DNA from: an uncultured Chloroflexota bacterium
Lineage (GTDB): Bacteria > Chloroflexota > Anaerolineae > Aggregatilineales > Phototrophicaceae
Reading direction: 5' to 3'
Length of the DNA: 5,751 nucleotides
Assembly: GCA_937942935.1 (NCBI GenBank)
Contig: CALDGT010000145.1
Location: 1-5,751, forward strand
Part shown: piece after piece, positions 5,625 to 5,751 of the stretch
Layout of the letters: every line of letters begins with the position of its first letter
Position numbering within the stretch: position 1 is the stretch's first letter
Notes under the pieces: model-generated
The model's input: the letters and a program-made list of their open reading frames with translations, nothing else
What the model was told of the DNA's origin: nothing
Databases searched by the model: none
Translations under genes and position numbers: made by a program

Positions 5625-5751
5625 CTATTTTCTGCGTTGTGCATCCTCACGCGCAAATTTGGCTAATAAATATTTTTCTTGTTCTGTCAAATTTGCCTTA
5701 CGAAGCAAATCGCGCCTACGTTCCCATGTACGGCGCAAGGCTTGTTCTCGG
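5625..5751 (-). CDS. trmD: tRNA (guanine37-N1)-methyltransferase, C-terminal end (cut by window edge)
   Basis: The last 41 codons of a minus-strand gene ending in TAG at 5625-5627, with its 5' part beyond the window. The frame reads 'REQALRRTWERRRDLL' followed by 'LTEQEKYLLAKF', closely matching the C-terminal helical tail of TrmD (E. coli: 'LKQSLGRTWLRRPELL' then 'LTEEQARLLAEF'). TrmD methylates N1 of G37 next to the anticodon, using S-adenosylmethionine, and prevents +1 frameshifting. The C-terminal domain takes part in tRNA binding; the knotted SAM-binding domain is outside the window. The gene lies 94 bp upstream of the Roadblock gene on the same strand; rplS, a frequent neighbour of trmD, is not on this side. 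The call rests on a short fragment, recognised from memory of the family. Confidence 0.75.
   Translation of the reverse strand, partial: REQALRRTWERRRDLLRKANLTEQEKYLLAKFAREDAQRRK

Noticed and set aside
5625..5751. A small independent basic protein at the right edge
   Set aside because: The frame runs through the edge with no start, and its spacing of RTW, DLL, LTE and LLA residues matches the C-terminal tail of TrmD.

Overview
The window reads like a stretch of bacterial chromosome from the Chloroflexota, probably an Anaerolineae-type lineage. That placement is an inference from gene content. The FHA protein has the 'DLTSYGG...GISRKHA' form I associate with that phylum, it lies next to a free-standing Roadblock/LC7 protein, and the PEP carboxylase carries a 'TAHPxEAKR' active-site segment. 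Base composition looks moderate, neither GC-rich nor strongly AT-rich, and no gene stands out as foreign. I see no mobile element, CRISPR array, tRNA or rRNA.

Layout. On the left, minus strand, are the first 181 codons of PEP carboxylase (ppc), cut by the window edge. Upstream of it on the same strand lies a complete FMN-dependent alpha-hydroxy-acid oxidase/dehydrogenase gene. The 139 bp between them hold a perfect 10-bp hairpin and a smaller one. A 220-bp divergent intergenic region then separates the oxidase from a plus-strand P-type cation ATPase of 843 residues, which starts at GTG. That region carries a perfect 9-bp inverted repeat just upstream of the ATPase. The ATPase is followed by a plus-strand FHA-domain gene of 175 codons, apparently with its own promoter. 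It ends 13 bp from a convergent minus-strand Roadblock/LC7 gene of 133 codons. At the right edge is the C-terminal end of a minus-strand tRNA (m1G37) methyltransferase gene (trmD).

How the genes may work together. The oxidase would make 2-oxo acids from 2-hydroxy acids, and PEP carboxylase would make oxaloacetate, so the left half is central carbon metabolism; a functional link beyond adjacency is not shown. The right half holds an ion pump, a phosphothreonine-reading FHA protein and a Roadblock protein of the kind that regulates small GTPases. FHA and Roadblock proteins are both signalling adaptors, and their adjacency to the pump suggests regulation by protein phosphorylation, but no kinase, phosphatase or GTPase lies in the window.

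I did not find a clearly new system. The most useful leads are the unusual ion-pathway residues of the ATPase, the Trp-to-Ile change in the oxidase pocket, the FHA/Roadblock pair beside the pump, and the two perfect inverted repeats in front of ppc and the ATPase.
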